14,092 nt of DNA from assembly GCA_955652585.1 (NCBI GenBank), contig CATPBF010000077.1, positions 1 to 14,092 on the forward strand, in the 5' to 3' direction. How positions within the stretch are numbered: position 1 is the first letter of the stretch; every line of letters starts with the position of its first letter. The notes under the pieces were generated by a model. It ran no database searches, was not told where the DNA came from, and saw nothing but the letters and a program-made list of their open reading frames with translations. The position numbers and the translations under genes are program-made. The DNA comes from Candidatus Dormiibacterota bacterium (GTDB taxonomy: Bacteria > Chloroflexota > Dormibacteria > Dormibacterales > Dormibacteraceae). Shown piece after piece: positions 6,341-12,376 of this stretch.

Positions 6341-7035
6341 GCAAGTCGAAGCGAAGGGTTGAGGTCATACCGAACCCAGAGGCGGAGGCCGTCGATCTCC
6401 CGGAGGCCTGGAAAAAGCGACCGTGGGTGCCTTACCTGATCGTTGGCATCCTCATAGCGGTGGTGCTGGGGTCGGGCCTGGCGCTGCAACAGGCGGTCAA
6501 TCAACCCAGACCGGTGCTGCTGGCCAACTGCATGACCTCGCCGGCGATCGCCGTCCACACGTTCATCGCGCCGCAGCCGGTCTGCATCCTCCCGAACCAC
6601 AAGTACACGGCCAGGATGAACACCACCTCGGGCCAGTTCGTGATCGAGCTTCTGCCGGATACCGCGCCCGCCACGGTCAACAACTTCGTCGTCCTGGCTC
6701 TCAACGGCTACTACACCGGCAGCGTGTTCTGGAAGGCCGAGAACTGGGTTGTGCAAGCCGGAGATCCAAATGGCGACGGCACGGGCGGCCCGGGCTACAG
6801 CCTGCCCGAGGAGCCGAACTCATTCCTCAACTGGGACCTGGGGTCGGTCGGCATGGCCCGGGTCCCTGGCGGCCCGGTCAACGGCAGCCAGTTCTTCATA
6901 ACCAAGGCCGCCTGGCCCGGAACCGGGCCGACGGCGACCTACAACCGGTTTGGGACCGTGGTGAGCGGCATGGAGAAGGTTCAGGCCGTTACGCCGAGCG
7001 ACAAGATCATCTCGATCTCCATCTTGGTGACCTGA
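6337..7035 (+). CDS. Membrane-anchored cyclophilin-type peptidyl-prolyl isomerase-like protein
   Basis: 232 residues. A Lys/Arg-rich cytoplasmic tail (1-29) precedes one hydrophobic segment (about 31-50, PYLIVGILIAVVLGSGLAL). The rest is presumably outside the membrane, with a cyclophilin domain from about 90: GQFVIELLPDTAPATVNNFV, QAGDPNGDGTGGPGY and NGSQFFIT. The canonical FHR..PGF..QGGDP reads FWKAENWVVQAGDP, so the catalytic arginine position holds K133 and one residue is missing in the loop. Two cysteines (C65, C83) lie just after the membrane segment. The ATG overlaps the HemD stop as ATGA; the frame stays open upstream only because it runs inside hemD. It sits just before tatA/tatC, which fits a role in folding exported proteins. 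Fold is sure; isomerase activity is doubtful. Confidence 0.88.
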   Translation: MSKSKRRVEVIPNPEAEAVDLPEAWKKRPWVPYLIVGILIAVVLGSGLALQQAVNQPRPVLLANCMTSPAIAVHTFIAPQPVCILPNHKYTARMNTTSGQFVIELLPDTAPATVNNFVVLALNGYYTGSVFWKAENWVVQAGDPNGDGTGGPGYSLPEEPNSFLNWDLGSVGMARVPGGPVNGSQFFITKAAWPGTGPTATYNRFGTVVSGMEKVQAVTPSDKIISISILVT

Positions 7036-7050
7036 AACAAGCCTGATCTT

Positions 7051-7064
7051 CCGTTTACAAACGG
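7051..7064. promoter_or_regulatory. Palindrome in the tatA promoter (possible operator)
   Basis: CCGTTTACAAACGG is a perfect 6-2-6 inverted repeat. It ends 5 bp before the TATAAT at 7070 and occupies about -32 to -19 relative to the predicted start point, where a bound repressor or activator would contact polymerase. It lacks a GC-rich stem and U-tract, so it is not a terminator. Confidence 0.45.
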
Positions 7065-7069
7065 CGGGC

Positions 7070-7083
7070 TATAATCCGGCTGA
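7070..7083 (+). promoter_or_regulatory. tatA promoter, probably leaderless
   Basis: A consensus TATAAT (7070-7075) sits 7 nt before the ATG at 7083, so transcription would begin at or within one base of the start codon. No Shine-Dalgarno lies between them. No good -35 is present 16-18 bp upstream (TCTTCC). TANNNT boxes about 7 bp before start codons are the known signature of leaderless genes in high-GC bacteria. Confidence 0.6.
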
Positions 7084-7349
7084 TGCCCATACATCCCCTC
7101 TGGATCGTCGCGATCCTCGTCGTCGTTCTGATCATCTTCGGGCCAGGCCGGCTGCCGGAGCTCGGAGCCGGGATCGGCAAGGCCATGCGCGAGTTCAGGA
7201 AGGCGACCTCGGAGATGACTGCCGAGGTGACGCACGCGACCGAGGCCGCGACGGCGCCTCCGCCGGTGGCAACACCCCCGGCCGCGCCGGCGCCCACCGA
7301 GAGCACCCCCGCGCAGGGCTCGGAGTCAGCCTCTCAGTCCAAGCGCTGA
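7083..7349 (+). CDS. tatA: Twin-arginine translocase subunit TatA/TatE family
   Basis: 88 residues. An N-terminal hydrophobic helix (about 5-20, PLWIVAILVVVLIIFG) is followed by the diagnostic hinge FGPGRLPELG and an amphipathic helix (GAGIGKAMREFRKATSEM). A disordered Ala/Pro-rich acidic tail runs from about residue 55. TatA oligomers form the pore that exports folded proteins carrying twin-arginine signals, together with TatC encoded just downstream. The hinge and length favour TatA over TatB; no separate tatB is in the window. The ATG start is supported by the adjacent TATAAT and a likely leaderless transcript. Confidence 0.93.
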   Translation: MPIHPLWIVAILVVVLIIFGPGRLPELGAGIGKAMREFRKATSEMTAEVTHATEAATAPPPVATPPAAPAPTESTPAQGSESASQSKR

Positions 7350-7425
7350 GGCCCGTCCCCTGGCGATCCTAGACAGGGTCCTTCGGCGCGCCCCCCGACC
7401 CGCTGAACCCGTCGAGGACCAGCGC

Positions 7426-8109
7426 ATGTCCGTGATCGAGCACCTCGAGGCGCTGCGCCGCGCGCTCATCGTGATCATCGCCGCTTGGGCCGTGACTACG
7501 ATCGCCGCTTTCTTCGTTTCGGGCCAGGTGGTCGAATGGCTCGTCAGCAGAGCCGGCCTGAAGAATGCGATCTACCTGGGTCCGGGCACGTTTGTGCTGA
7601 CCCGCCTCCAGGTCGCTCTCTACATCGGTTTGATCGTGGCGGCGCCGGTCGTGATCCAGCAGATCTGGTGGTTCGTGAGCCCGGGCCTGCACCGGCACGA
7701 ACGCCGGCTGACGCTGCCGCTGATCGTGGCCTCAATCGTCTTCTTCGCCCTGGGAGTGGGTGTGGCACTGTACGCGCTGCCGCTCTACATCCGGGTTCTC
7801 AACTCTTTTGCGCCGCCCAACGTCACCTACCTGGCCGACATATCCGAGCTCATCGGATTCATCCTCATCATGGTCATCGGCTTCGGGATCGTCTTCGAGC
7901 TGCCGGTGGTGTTGATCGTCCTCGGGATGCTCCGAATCATCAGCTCGCGCTGGCTTTACAAGAATCGCGTGTGGTGGTTCTTGGTCCTGGGCGTCGCGGC
8001 GAACTTCCTGACGCCGGGCGTCGATCCGTTGACGCCTTTGCTCATGTTCGTGCCGCTTTACTTCTTCTTTGAAGCGAGTGCGTTGATCCTCAAACTGAGC
8101 GGACGATGA
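7426..8109 (+). CDS. tatC: Twin-arginine translocase subunit TatC
   Basis: 227 residues, six predicted membrane segments. TatC recognises twin-arginine signal peptides and docks TatA. The N-terminal motif IEHLEALRRAL and the cytoplasmic loop WWFVSPGLHRHERR carry the conserved residues for signal-peptide binding (F-[VI]-x-PGL-xxx-E). The later segment WWFLVLGVAANFLTPGVDPLTPLLM closes the family pattern. ATG 7426 is backed by GAGGA seven bases upstream. The open frame extends upstream to near the tatA stop (RAPRPAEPVEDQR before the Met) with only a CTG (7360) as a possible start; I prefer the ATG. The 76-nt gap after tatA holds no other gene. Its end overlaps rph as ATGA. Confidence 0.95.
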   Translation: MSVIEHLEALRRALIVIIAAWAVTTIAAFFVSGQVVEWLVSRAGLKNAIYLGPGTFVLTRLQVALYIGLIVAAPVVIQQIWWFVSPGLHRHERRLTLPLIVASIVFFALGVGVALYALPLYIRVLNSFAPPNVTYLADISELIGFILIMVIGFGIVFELPVVLIVLGMLRIISSRWLYKNRVWWFLVLGVAANFLTPGVDPLTPLLMFVPLYFFFEASALILKLSGR

Positions 8110-8840
8110 GCTCGGCTTCGCGACCGGACGGACGCATGCCCGATCAGTTGCGCCCGCTGAAGATCGAGCTCGGTGTCAACGTGCATGCCGAGGGCTCGTG
8201 CCTGATCGAGATGGGGCGCACGCGCGTGTGGATCACCGCGAGCGTTGAGGACCGCGTGCCCCCGCACCGGCGCGGCAGCGGTCAGGGCTGGATCACAGCC
8301 GAGTACTCGATGCTGCCTCGCTCCACCCATGATCGCGGCACGCGCGAGGCGATCCAGGGGCGCCTGGGCGGTCGCACGCACGAGATCCAGCGGTTGATCG
8401 GTCGCTCCTTGCGGGCCGCTGTCGACATGGGCAAGATCGGTGAGCGGACGATCACGCTGGACTGCGACGTATTGCAGGCGGACGGCGGCACGCGCACGGC
8501 CTCGATCACCGGTGCGTTCTGCGCCCTGTACATGGCGATCAAGCGCATGAAGGACGCGCGCATGGTTCCCGAGATCGCGGTCCGACAGTACCTGGCCGCG
8601 GTCAGCTGCGGGATCGTCGGCGGCACGCCGATGCTGGACCTCGATTACACCGAGGACTTCCAGGCCTCGACCGACCTCAACTGCGTCATGGTCGAGGACG
8701 GGCGCCTGGTCGAGCTCCAGGCGACGGCGGAAGGCGCTCCCTACGATCGCTCAGAGCTGGACGCGATGCTCACCCTGGCCAACAAAGGCATCAAGGAGCT
8801 GATCGTCGGGCAAAAAAGGGCCATAGCCGCGCTTGGCTGA
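8106..8840 (+). CDS. rph: Ribonuclease PH
   Basis: 244 residues, normal length. It is a phosphorolytic 3'-to-5' exoribonuclease that trims tRNA precursors to the CCA end and acts as a hexamer. The family signature is complete: RPDGR at 6-10, phosphate-site segment GGRTHEIQRLIGRSLRA (near 88-104), DCDVLQADGGTRTASITGA (about 119-137), and the C-terminal LVELQATAEGAPYDRSELDAML. The ATG overlaps the tatC stop and the gene overlaps rdgB by 8 nt. rph-rdgB is a widespread pair. Confidence 0.97.
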   Translation: MSSASRPDGRMPDQLRPLKIELGVNVHAEGSCLIEMGRTRVWITASVEDRVPPHRRGSGQGWITAEYSMLPRSTHDRGTREAIQGRLGGRTHEIQRLIGRSLRAAVDMGKIGERTITLDCDVLQADGGTRTASITGAFCALYMAIKRMKDARMVPEIAVRQYLAAVSCGIVGGTPMLDLDYTEDFQASTDLNCVMVEDGRLVELQATAEGAPYDRSELDAMLTLANKGIKELIVGQKRAIAALG

Positions 8841-9414
8841 GCGCCGGCTGGTCATTGCCACCGGCAATGCGGGCAAGCTGGGCGAGTATCGTGAGCTCCT
8901 GGCCGGCGCCGGCCTGCATCTGATGGCGGTAGACCCCGACGTGGCTGAGGTGGGGACGACCTATGCGGAGAACGCCCAGCTGAAGGCGGAGGCGGCGCGA
9001 GAGGCGCTCGGGCTGCCCGCAGTCGGCGATGACTCGGGTGTCGAAGTCGAGGTACTGAAGGGCTTTCCGGGCATTCATTCAGCCCGCATCGGCCCCACGC
9101 AGAAGGAGCGCACGCAGGTGCTGCTGGATCGCCTGCAAGGGCAGCCACGCCCGTGGCTGGCGCGCTTCGTGTGCAACATCGCCCTGGCCGTACCCGGCCG
9201 GCAGACGGAATTCTTCGAGGGCGAATGCCGCGGGGAGATCATCCCGGAGTGGAGGGGGGTCGCGGGTTTCGGCTACGACCCGGTCTTCCTGGTCCCGGAG
9301 GCGGGCCGAACGTTTGGCGAGATGAGTCGTGAGGACAAGGCTCTGTACAGCCACCGTGCCCGGGCGGTCAGGGCGATGCTCGCCTCCGGCGCGCTCGAGC
9401 GCCTGTCAGTTTGA
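8833..9414 (+). CDS. rdgB: XTP/dITP pyrophosphatase (non-canonical purine NTPase)
   Basis: 193 residues. A HAM1/RdgB family enzyme hydrolysing ITP, dITP and XTP to monophosphates, which keeps deaminated purines out of nucleic acids. Motifs: ATGNAGKLGEY (nucleotide site, near residue 9), TYAENAQLKA, GDDSGVEVEVLKGFPGIHSAR (metal site), GFGYDPVFLVPE and SHRARAV. The TTG start lies within the last codons of rph (8-nt overlap), the usual translational coupling for this pair. It ends 3 nt from the stop of the convergent minus-strand gene and closes the long gene train. Confidence 0.96.
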   Translation: MAERRLVIATGNAGKLGEYRELLAGAGLHLMAVDPDVAEVGTTYAENAQLKAEAAREALGLPAVGDDSGVEVEVLKGFPGIHSARIGPTQKERTQVLLDRLQGQPRPWLARFVCNIALAVPGRQTEFFEGECRGEIIPEWRGVAGFGYDPVFLVPEAGRTFGEMSREDKALYSHRARAVRAMLASGALERLSV

Positions 9415-9417
9415 CTT

Positions 9418-9969
9418 TCAAGCGTCAGTGACAACCTCATCGTCCCGCGACGTATCGAGAAGATCGTCAGGATGGGAGGCGGCCGCATTGGCGCGGAGTT
9501 TGCGGGCGCGTCGGGCGCGCCAGCCGCGATTGATGTACATGGCGAGGTCGACCAGCGGACCTTCATAGATGAAGCCACCAGCGGCGTAGTATCTCCCGCC
9601 TCGGTAGCGATCTTGCGTGACCGCCTCCCACGGCTCCCCGGGAGCAACACCGTCTGTGTTCGCGGGTCCAACCGCCGGCCCGATCCACGCCTTTGCGGCT
9701 CGGAACTCCCCGTTCTCGCCGTTGTGGATGTTTTGAACGCGGTTCCAGTTCAGCACCATTTGCGACGCGCTGTCGGTCTTGAGCCTGGCCGCTCGCTTGA
9801 CCACCTCAAGTCCTACTTGCCTGAACAGGTAGTAGGTCCTGATCCTGTAGGTGGCCTTGGTCAGGAGTCCCGAGCGTTTCCAGGTCTGGTGCAGAGTGTC
9901 AAGTCTCTCGTCAATGTCGCTCGAACATGCCTGGATCGCATCGAACAAGCTCAGCAGCTGGCGGTCCAT
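9418..9969 (-). CDS. Uncharacterised protein, possibly the 3' part of an interrupted gene
   Basis: 183 residues from ATG 9969; family not recognised. The first 65 residues look helical (LLSLFDAIQACSSDIDERL, RQVGLEVVKRAARL). The middle is rich in Gly and aromatics (DRYRGGRYYAAGGFIYEGP), then a basic stretch RGWRARRARKLRA and an acidic end. No signal peptide or membrane span. It has no good Shine-Dalgarno. The frame stays open upstream with near-uniform G/C third bases (residues DPANNYYNPTKPPNE) until an amber codon at 10024-10026, and past it again looks coding. It may therefore be the downstream part of a broken gene. It lies between rdgB and a tRNA-Pro that appears to be an integration site. 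Confidence 0.6.
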   Translation of the reverse strand: MDRQLLSLFDAIQACSSDIDERLDTLHQTWKRSGLLTKATYRIRTYYLFRQVGLEVVKRAARLKTDSASQMVLNWNRVQNIHNGENGEFRAAKAWIGPAVGPANTDGVAPGEPWEAVTQDRYRGGRYYAAGGFIYEGPLVDLAMYINRGWRARRARKLRANAAASHPDDLLDTSRDDEVVTDA

Positions 9970-10095
9970 CTCGTTCGGGGGCTTGGTCGGGTTGTAGTAG
10001 TTGTTGGCGGGATCCGTCGCCCACTACCGCGCCCGGCGCCCCAGCCACTCCTGATCTTCCCGGTTGATCCAGGCGGCTTGCATTTGTGCGGCCAT
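9970..10095 (-). pseudogene. Upstream in-frame remnant beyond an amber codon
   Basis: In the same frame as the gene ending at 9418, an ATG at 10095 opens 23 codons (MAAQMQAAWINREDQEWLGR...) ending at TAG (10024-10026). After the TAG the frame continues WATDPANNYYNPTKPPNE straight into Met 9969. Third-position G/C is high on both sides. This suggests one original reading frame broken by a nonsense mutation; a chance open frame in GC-rich DNA remains possible. Confidence 0.35.
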
Positions 10096-10218
10096 CGCCA
10101 CCAGTCTGCGCCGGCTCAATCGAAATGCGCCCCACTTCCATGGTTTCGCCGGCCAGGGCGGTGCTCGAATCCGGCGCGGTCGAGCGCCCGTCTGTTTGAA
10201 TCTCTCCTGCGGCAGCGG

Positions 10219-10295
10219 CGGGCGGTAGCTTAGCTCGGCAAAGCGCCTGGTTTGGGACCAGGAGACCGCGAGTTCAAATCTCGCCCGCCCGACCA
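10219..10295 (+). tRNA. tRNA-Pro (UGG anticodon)
   Basis: A 74-nt cloverleaf plus encoded CCA. Acceptor CGGGCGG/CCGCCCG with A73, anticodon stem CCTGG/CCAGG around TTTGGGA giving UGG (10253-10255), T arm GCGAG-TTCAAAT-CTCGC. It is the only complete one of three related copies: its 3' portion recurs at 11473-11519 and 12386-12426, as expected if it is an integrase attachment site. Minus-strand open frames across it are artefacts. Confidence 0.97.
10249..10295 (+). repeat. tRNA-Pro 3' repeat, copy A (inside the tRNA gene)
   Basis: 47 nt from the end of the anticodon stem through CCA. It matches copy B at 45 of 47 positions and copy C over 41 nt with one mismatch (10254-10294). Likely attL or the ancestral attB for integrated DNA downstream. 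Confidence 0.8.
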
Positions 10296-10658
10296 TCGCC
10301 ATTTCGATGCTCCGAAACGACCGATTTCGATCTTGTTTTGGCCGGATTGGAACGCACGGGGCGCGGGGTTGGAACGGCTGTGGGAGTCTCTGGAACATGC
10401 CGAGTTAAGAGACCTGGACACTGGACTACCCGTTACAAGGCGACGGCTCGTACTACCTTGTGGAGCTGGACTACGCGACCGGAGGCAGCACCTCGCTGAA
10501 GATCAACGCGTGGTTGCTCCGGTGTCTACGTGAACGGTTTGAGGAAGCCGACTGCGTGGGCGTTGTCTGGACCGGTCAACATATTCCCGCGCCTGAATTC
10601 GCTCCTGGGCGGGTAGGACGGAGATGTTGTGGCATACGGGTTGCGGGGTGTCTCGAAG
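10296..10658. other. Gene-poor start of the putative integrated segment
   Basis: No convincing complete gene. After a TAA at 10406-10408, one plus-strand frame (10409 to about 10600) shows GC-rich third positions and residues ETWTLDYPLQGDGSYYLVEL, ATGGSTSLKINAWLLRCLRE and VGVVWTG. It has a GTG at 10460 but merges into a shadow of the next gene and ends at 10738. I read it as a possible decayed gene fragment of unknown family. ATTTCGAT occurs twice within 10300-10335; its meaning is unknown. Confidence 0.3.
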
Positions 10659-11381
10659 ATGAGCGACTTTGGCGTTGTTCTCGAATTGATGCATACGAGC
10701 TCGCAGCGTTGGAGCACGCTTCGGCTTGCGGGCCATGAGTGGCGGCATCGCGAGACGTTCAGCCGCGCTTGGGAACATCACCTCGATGAGCTCCGCAAAA
10801 GTGGAACTGCGACACTACACTCAGTCGCGTTTCGGAGACTCGGCGGAGAAGAGCCTTCGGACGAGAGTCGTGAGGAGTGGCGAGTCTGGCTGGCCAAGCC
10901 TGACAAGAGGCGAGCCGAATTCCAGGTCGGAGACGAAGTTGTAACCGCAGTGTTCCACGGAAGCTCATGGTGGAGCTGGTCACCGAGCCGTGGCTTAATC
11001 ACAAATGACGGAGCCACGAATCACAGTCACGGCGTCGGTCCGGGTGAAGCACTGATCGACCCGGCTACGCATCTGTCCTCCCTACAACTGCAAATGGATA
11101 AGCGAACAACCTTCCTGACTCGTGCCGCGTTTGTGGTCACCGCGCTTCCGCGCCACATTGGGCAGCAGGGATTCGACCCCACTCTTCATATGTTCGGCAC
11201 GGGTGCCGACCTCTACACACTCGTGGTCGATGCAGAAGTTGGCGTGCTGCTCCGAGTTCAGGCCGAGTTTCGAGGAACTGCGTTCCGGGTTATAGAGGTT
11301 GGTGACATTGGCGTCAACGAGCGGTTTGCCGATGCAACATTCGACTCCAATCGCCTACGCAACGGGCTCACAGCCTTGTGA
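10659..11381 (+). CDS. LolA-like protein of actinobacterial type
   Basis: 240 residues from ATG 10659 (a GTG at 10629 would add 10). It resembles, from memory, conserved actinobacterial proteins with a LolA/LppX-like half-barrel: a strand series around VWLAKPDKRRAEF, WWSWSPSRGLITNDGA (an aromatic W-W-S-W then NDG), a PATHLSSLQLQ segment, and the late motif LYTLVVDAEVGVLLRVQAEF followed by FRVIEVGDI. No signal peptide or membrane helix is visible, so it would be cytoplasmic as predicted. Ligand and role are unknown. It lies between tRNA-Pro repeat copies A and B, has an in-frame TTA (10995-10997), and has visibly less GC-biased codons than region 2, consistent with acquired DNA. Confidence 0.65.
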   Translation: MSDFGVVLELMHTSSQRWSTLRLAGHEWRHRETFSRAWEHHLDELRKSGTATLHSVAFRRLGGEEPSDESREEWRVWLAKPDKRRAEFQVGDEVVTAVFHGSSWWSWSPSRGLITNDGATNHSHGVGPGEALIDPATHLSSLQLQMDKRTTFLTRAAFVVTALPRHIGQQGFDPTLHMFGTGADLYTLVVDAEVGVLLRVQAEFRGTAFRVIEVGDIGVNERFADATFDSNRLRNGLTAL

Positions 11382-11472
11382 GAGCGCCGCATATCGCAGC
11401 GAGTTGAGAGACTTGCGCGCGATTCGCGATTATGAGATGAATTCGCCTCAAGTTCGGTAGGCCATCCGGTTC

Positions 11473-11519
11473 GGTTTGGGACCAGGAGACCGGGAGTTCG
11501 AATCTCGCCCGCCCGACCA
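11473..11519 (+). repeat. tRNA-Pro 3' repeat, copy B
   Basis: GGTTTGGGACCAGGAGACCG and the following 27 nt through GACCA match tRNA-Pro 10249-10295 except C-to-G and A-to-G changes at repeat positions 21 and 27. Nothing upstream resembles the tRNA 5' half, so it is not a functional tRNA. This is the expected form of an attR site. The rest of the 11382-11644 gap holds no gene. Confidence 0.8.
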
Positions 11520-11644
11520 GTCTCGTCCCCCCGGTGGCGACGACCTGTGACGCCCTCCGCGAGGTCGCGGCGCGAGGTCACGCAGACGCCCATGTCGGCG
11601 TCCGAGGCAGGAGCTCATTCGACTCCCGGTAATCTGACCGTCTA

Positions 11645-12217
11645 GTGGCGCAGGGCCGGATGGTGGACCAGACGATCTGGATTCGGCTCGCCATCGCGGC
11701 GGTGCTTGTGGGCTATGCCTTCATCATCTGGATAAGCCACTTCGTCCCTCCGCCTCTCTTCCTGGGAGGCCTGCTTGCCCTCATCGGTTGGCTGTTCCTT
11801 CCCGGCCCGTACTTGTTGGCCAGGCTGCGCCGGATCGACATGAGTCGGGCGGCACAACATCCGGTCAAGGAGTTGCTACGACCATGGGCCCTGACGGTGG
11901 CATTTGGCACGTTCGCCGCGGCCACTCTGTTTTTGGCTATCGGCTGGGACGTGCCCAACGTCTGCCATGGGCCGGTTCCTGTCAACTGCTTCAGGGGCTA
12001 TCAGTGGTCCACCGCGAATGGTCATTACTACCACACGACCGCCGATGGCATTCACGCAGAGATTAGCCAGCAGACCTATGTCCAGGAAGCCGGCTTCGAT
12101 CTGCGATCGGCGGCCAGTTTCGGCGTGTATGCGATGTGCCTGACGTGGCTCGCAGCCGGCGTCCTCAGAGCACCGTCGCAGGCTCGGAAAGTGCCAACCT
12201 CGGGCCAACCGCTCTAG
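11645..12217 (+). CDS. Uncharacterised four-helix membrane protein
   Basis: 190 residues from GTG 11645 (ATG 11660 would give 185). Membrane segments at about 13-31, 38-57, 82-101 and 155-174. Between the third and fourth lies a hydrophilic loop of about 50 residues with two cysteines (VCHGP, NCFRG; residues 107 and 115) and aromatic NGHYYHTT; it could carry a disulfide if outside. The basic LARLRRIDMSRA between helices 2 and 3 suggests that loop is cytoplasmic, which puts the Cys loop outside. Family not recognised; no catalytic motif seen. It is the only gene between repeat copies B and C. No strong Shine-Dalgarno; start uncertain. Confidence 0.65.
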   Translation: MAQGRMVDQTIWIRLAIAAVLVGYAFIIWISHFVPPPLFLGGLLALIGWLFLPGPYLLARLRRIDMSRAAQHPVKELLRPWALTVAFGTFAAATLFLAIGWDVPNVCHGPVPVNCFRGYQWSTANGHYYHTTADGIHAEISQQTYVQEAGFDLRSAASFGVYAMCLTWLAAGVLRAPSQARKVPTSGQPL

Positions 12218-12376
12218 TGAGCGGTCGAAGCTTACAGCTAGGCCGTCTGCACCCCGGCTGCACCCAGAACGAGGGGCAGCAGATGGAAGCGGACAGAAGC
12301 AGACGGAAGCCTGCACCCCGTAGCCGAACTCGCGCATGGGGCGGAGGGACGTCTCCGGAAGTCTCCAGACATCCAC

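Noticed and set aside
7054..7059. TTTACA as the -35 of the tatA promoter
   Set aside because: The spacer to TATAAT would be only 10 bp, far from the 16-18 bp norm.
7051..7064. Palindrome as an intrinsic terminator of the upstream genes
   Set aside because: The stem is AT-containing with a 2-nt loop and no U-tract; it is followed by TATAAT. An operator reading fits better.
8812..8818. A6G run near the end of rph, possible -1 slippery site into rdgB
   Set aside because: The heptamer AAAAAAG is not in the phase needed for rph (codons CAA AAA AGG), and rdgB has its own coupled TTG start in a conventional overlap.
9472..10233. 253-codon plus-strand open frame
   Set aside because: Opposite the minus-strand gene at 9418-9969 and ending inside tRNA-Pro. 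Its translation lacks any motif and its third-position bias is poorer than the minus frame.
10024..10398. Minus-strand 124-codon open frame across tRNA-Pro
   Set aside because: Most of it is antisense tRNA sequence (the familiar spurious peptide GRARFELAVSWSQTRR). Only its last part near 10024-10095 is considered, as a possible upstream remnant of the 9418 gene.
10402..11415. Short similarity GAGTTAAGAGACCTG / GAGTTGAGAGACTTG near both ends of the first segment
   Set aside because: Only about 13 of 15 bases match and the two sites are at different distances from the tRNA repeats; chance cannot be excluded.
11440..11519. Copy B as a second functional tRNA-Pro
   Set aside because: No 5' acceptor strand or D arm is present upstream of 11473, so no cloverleaf can form.
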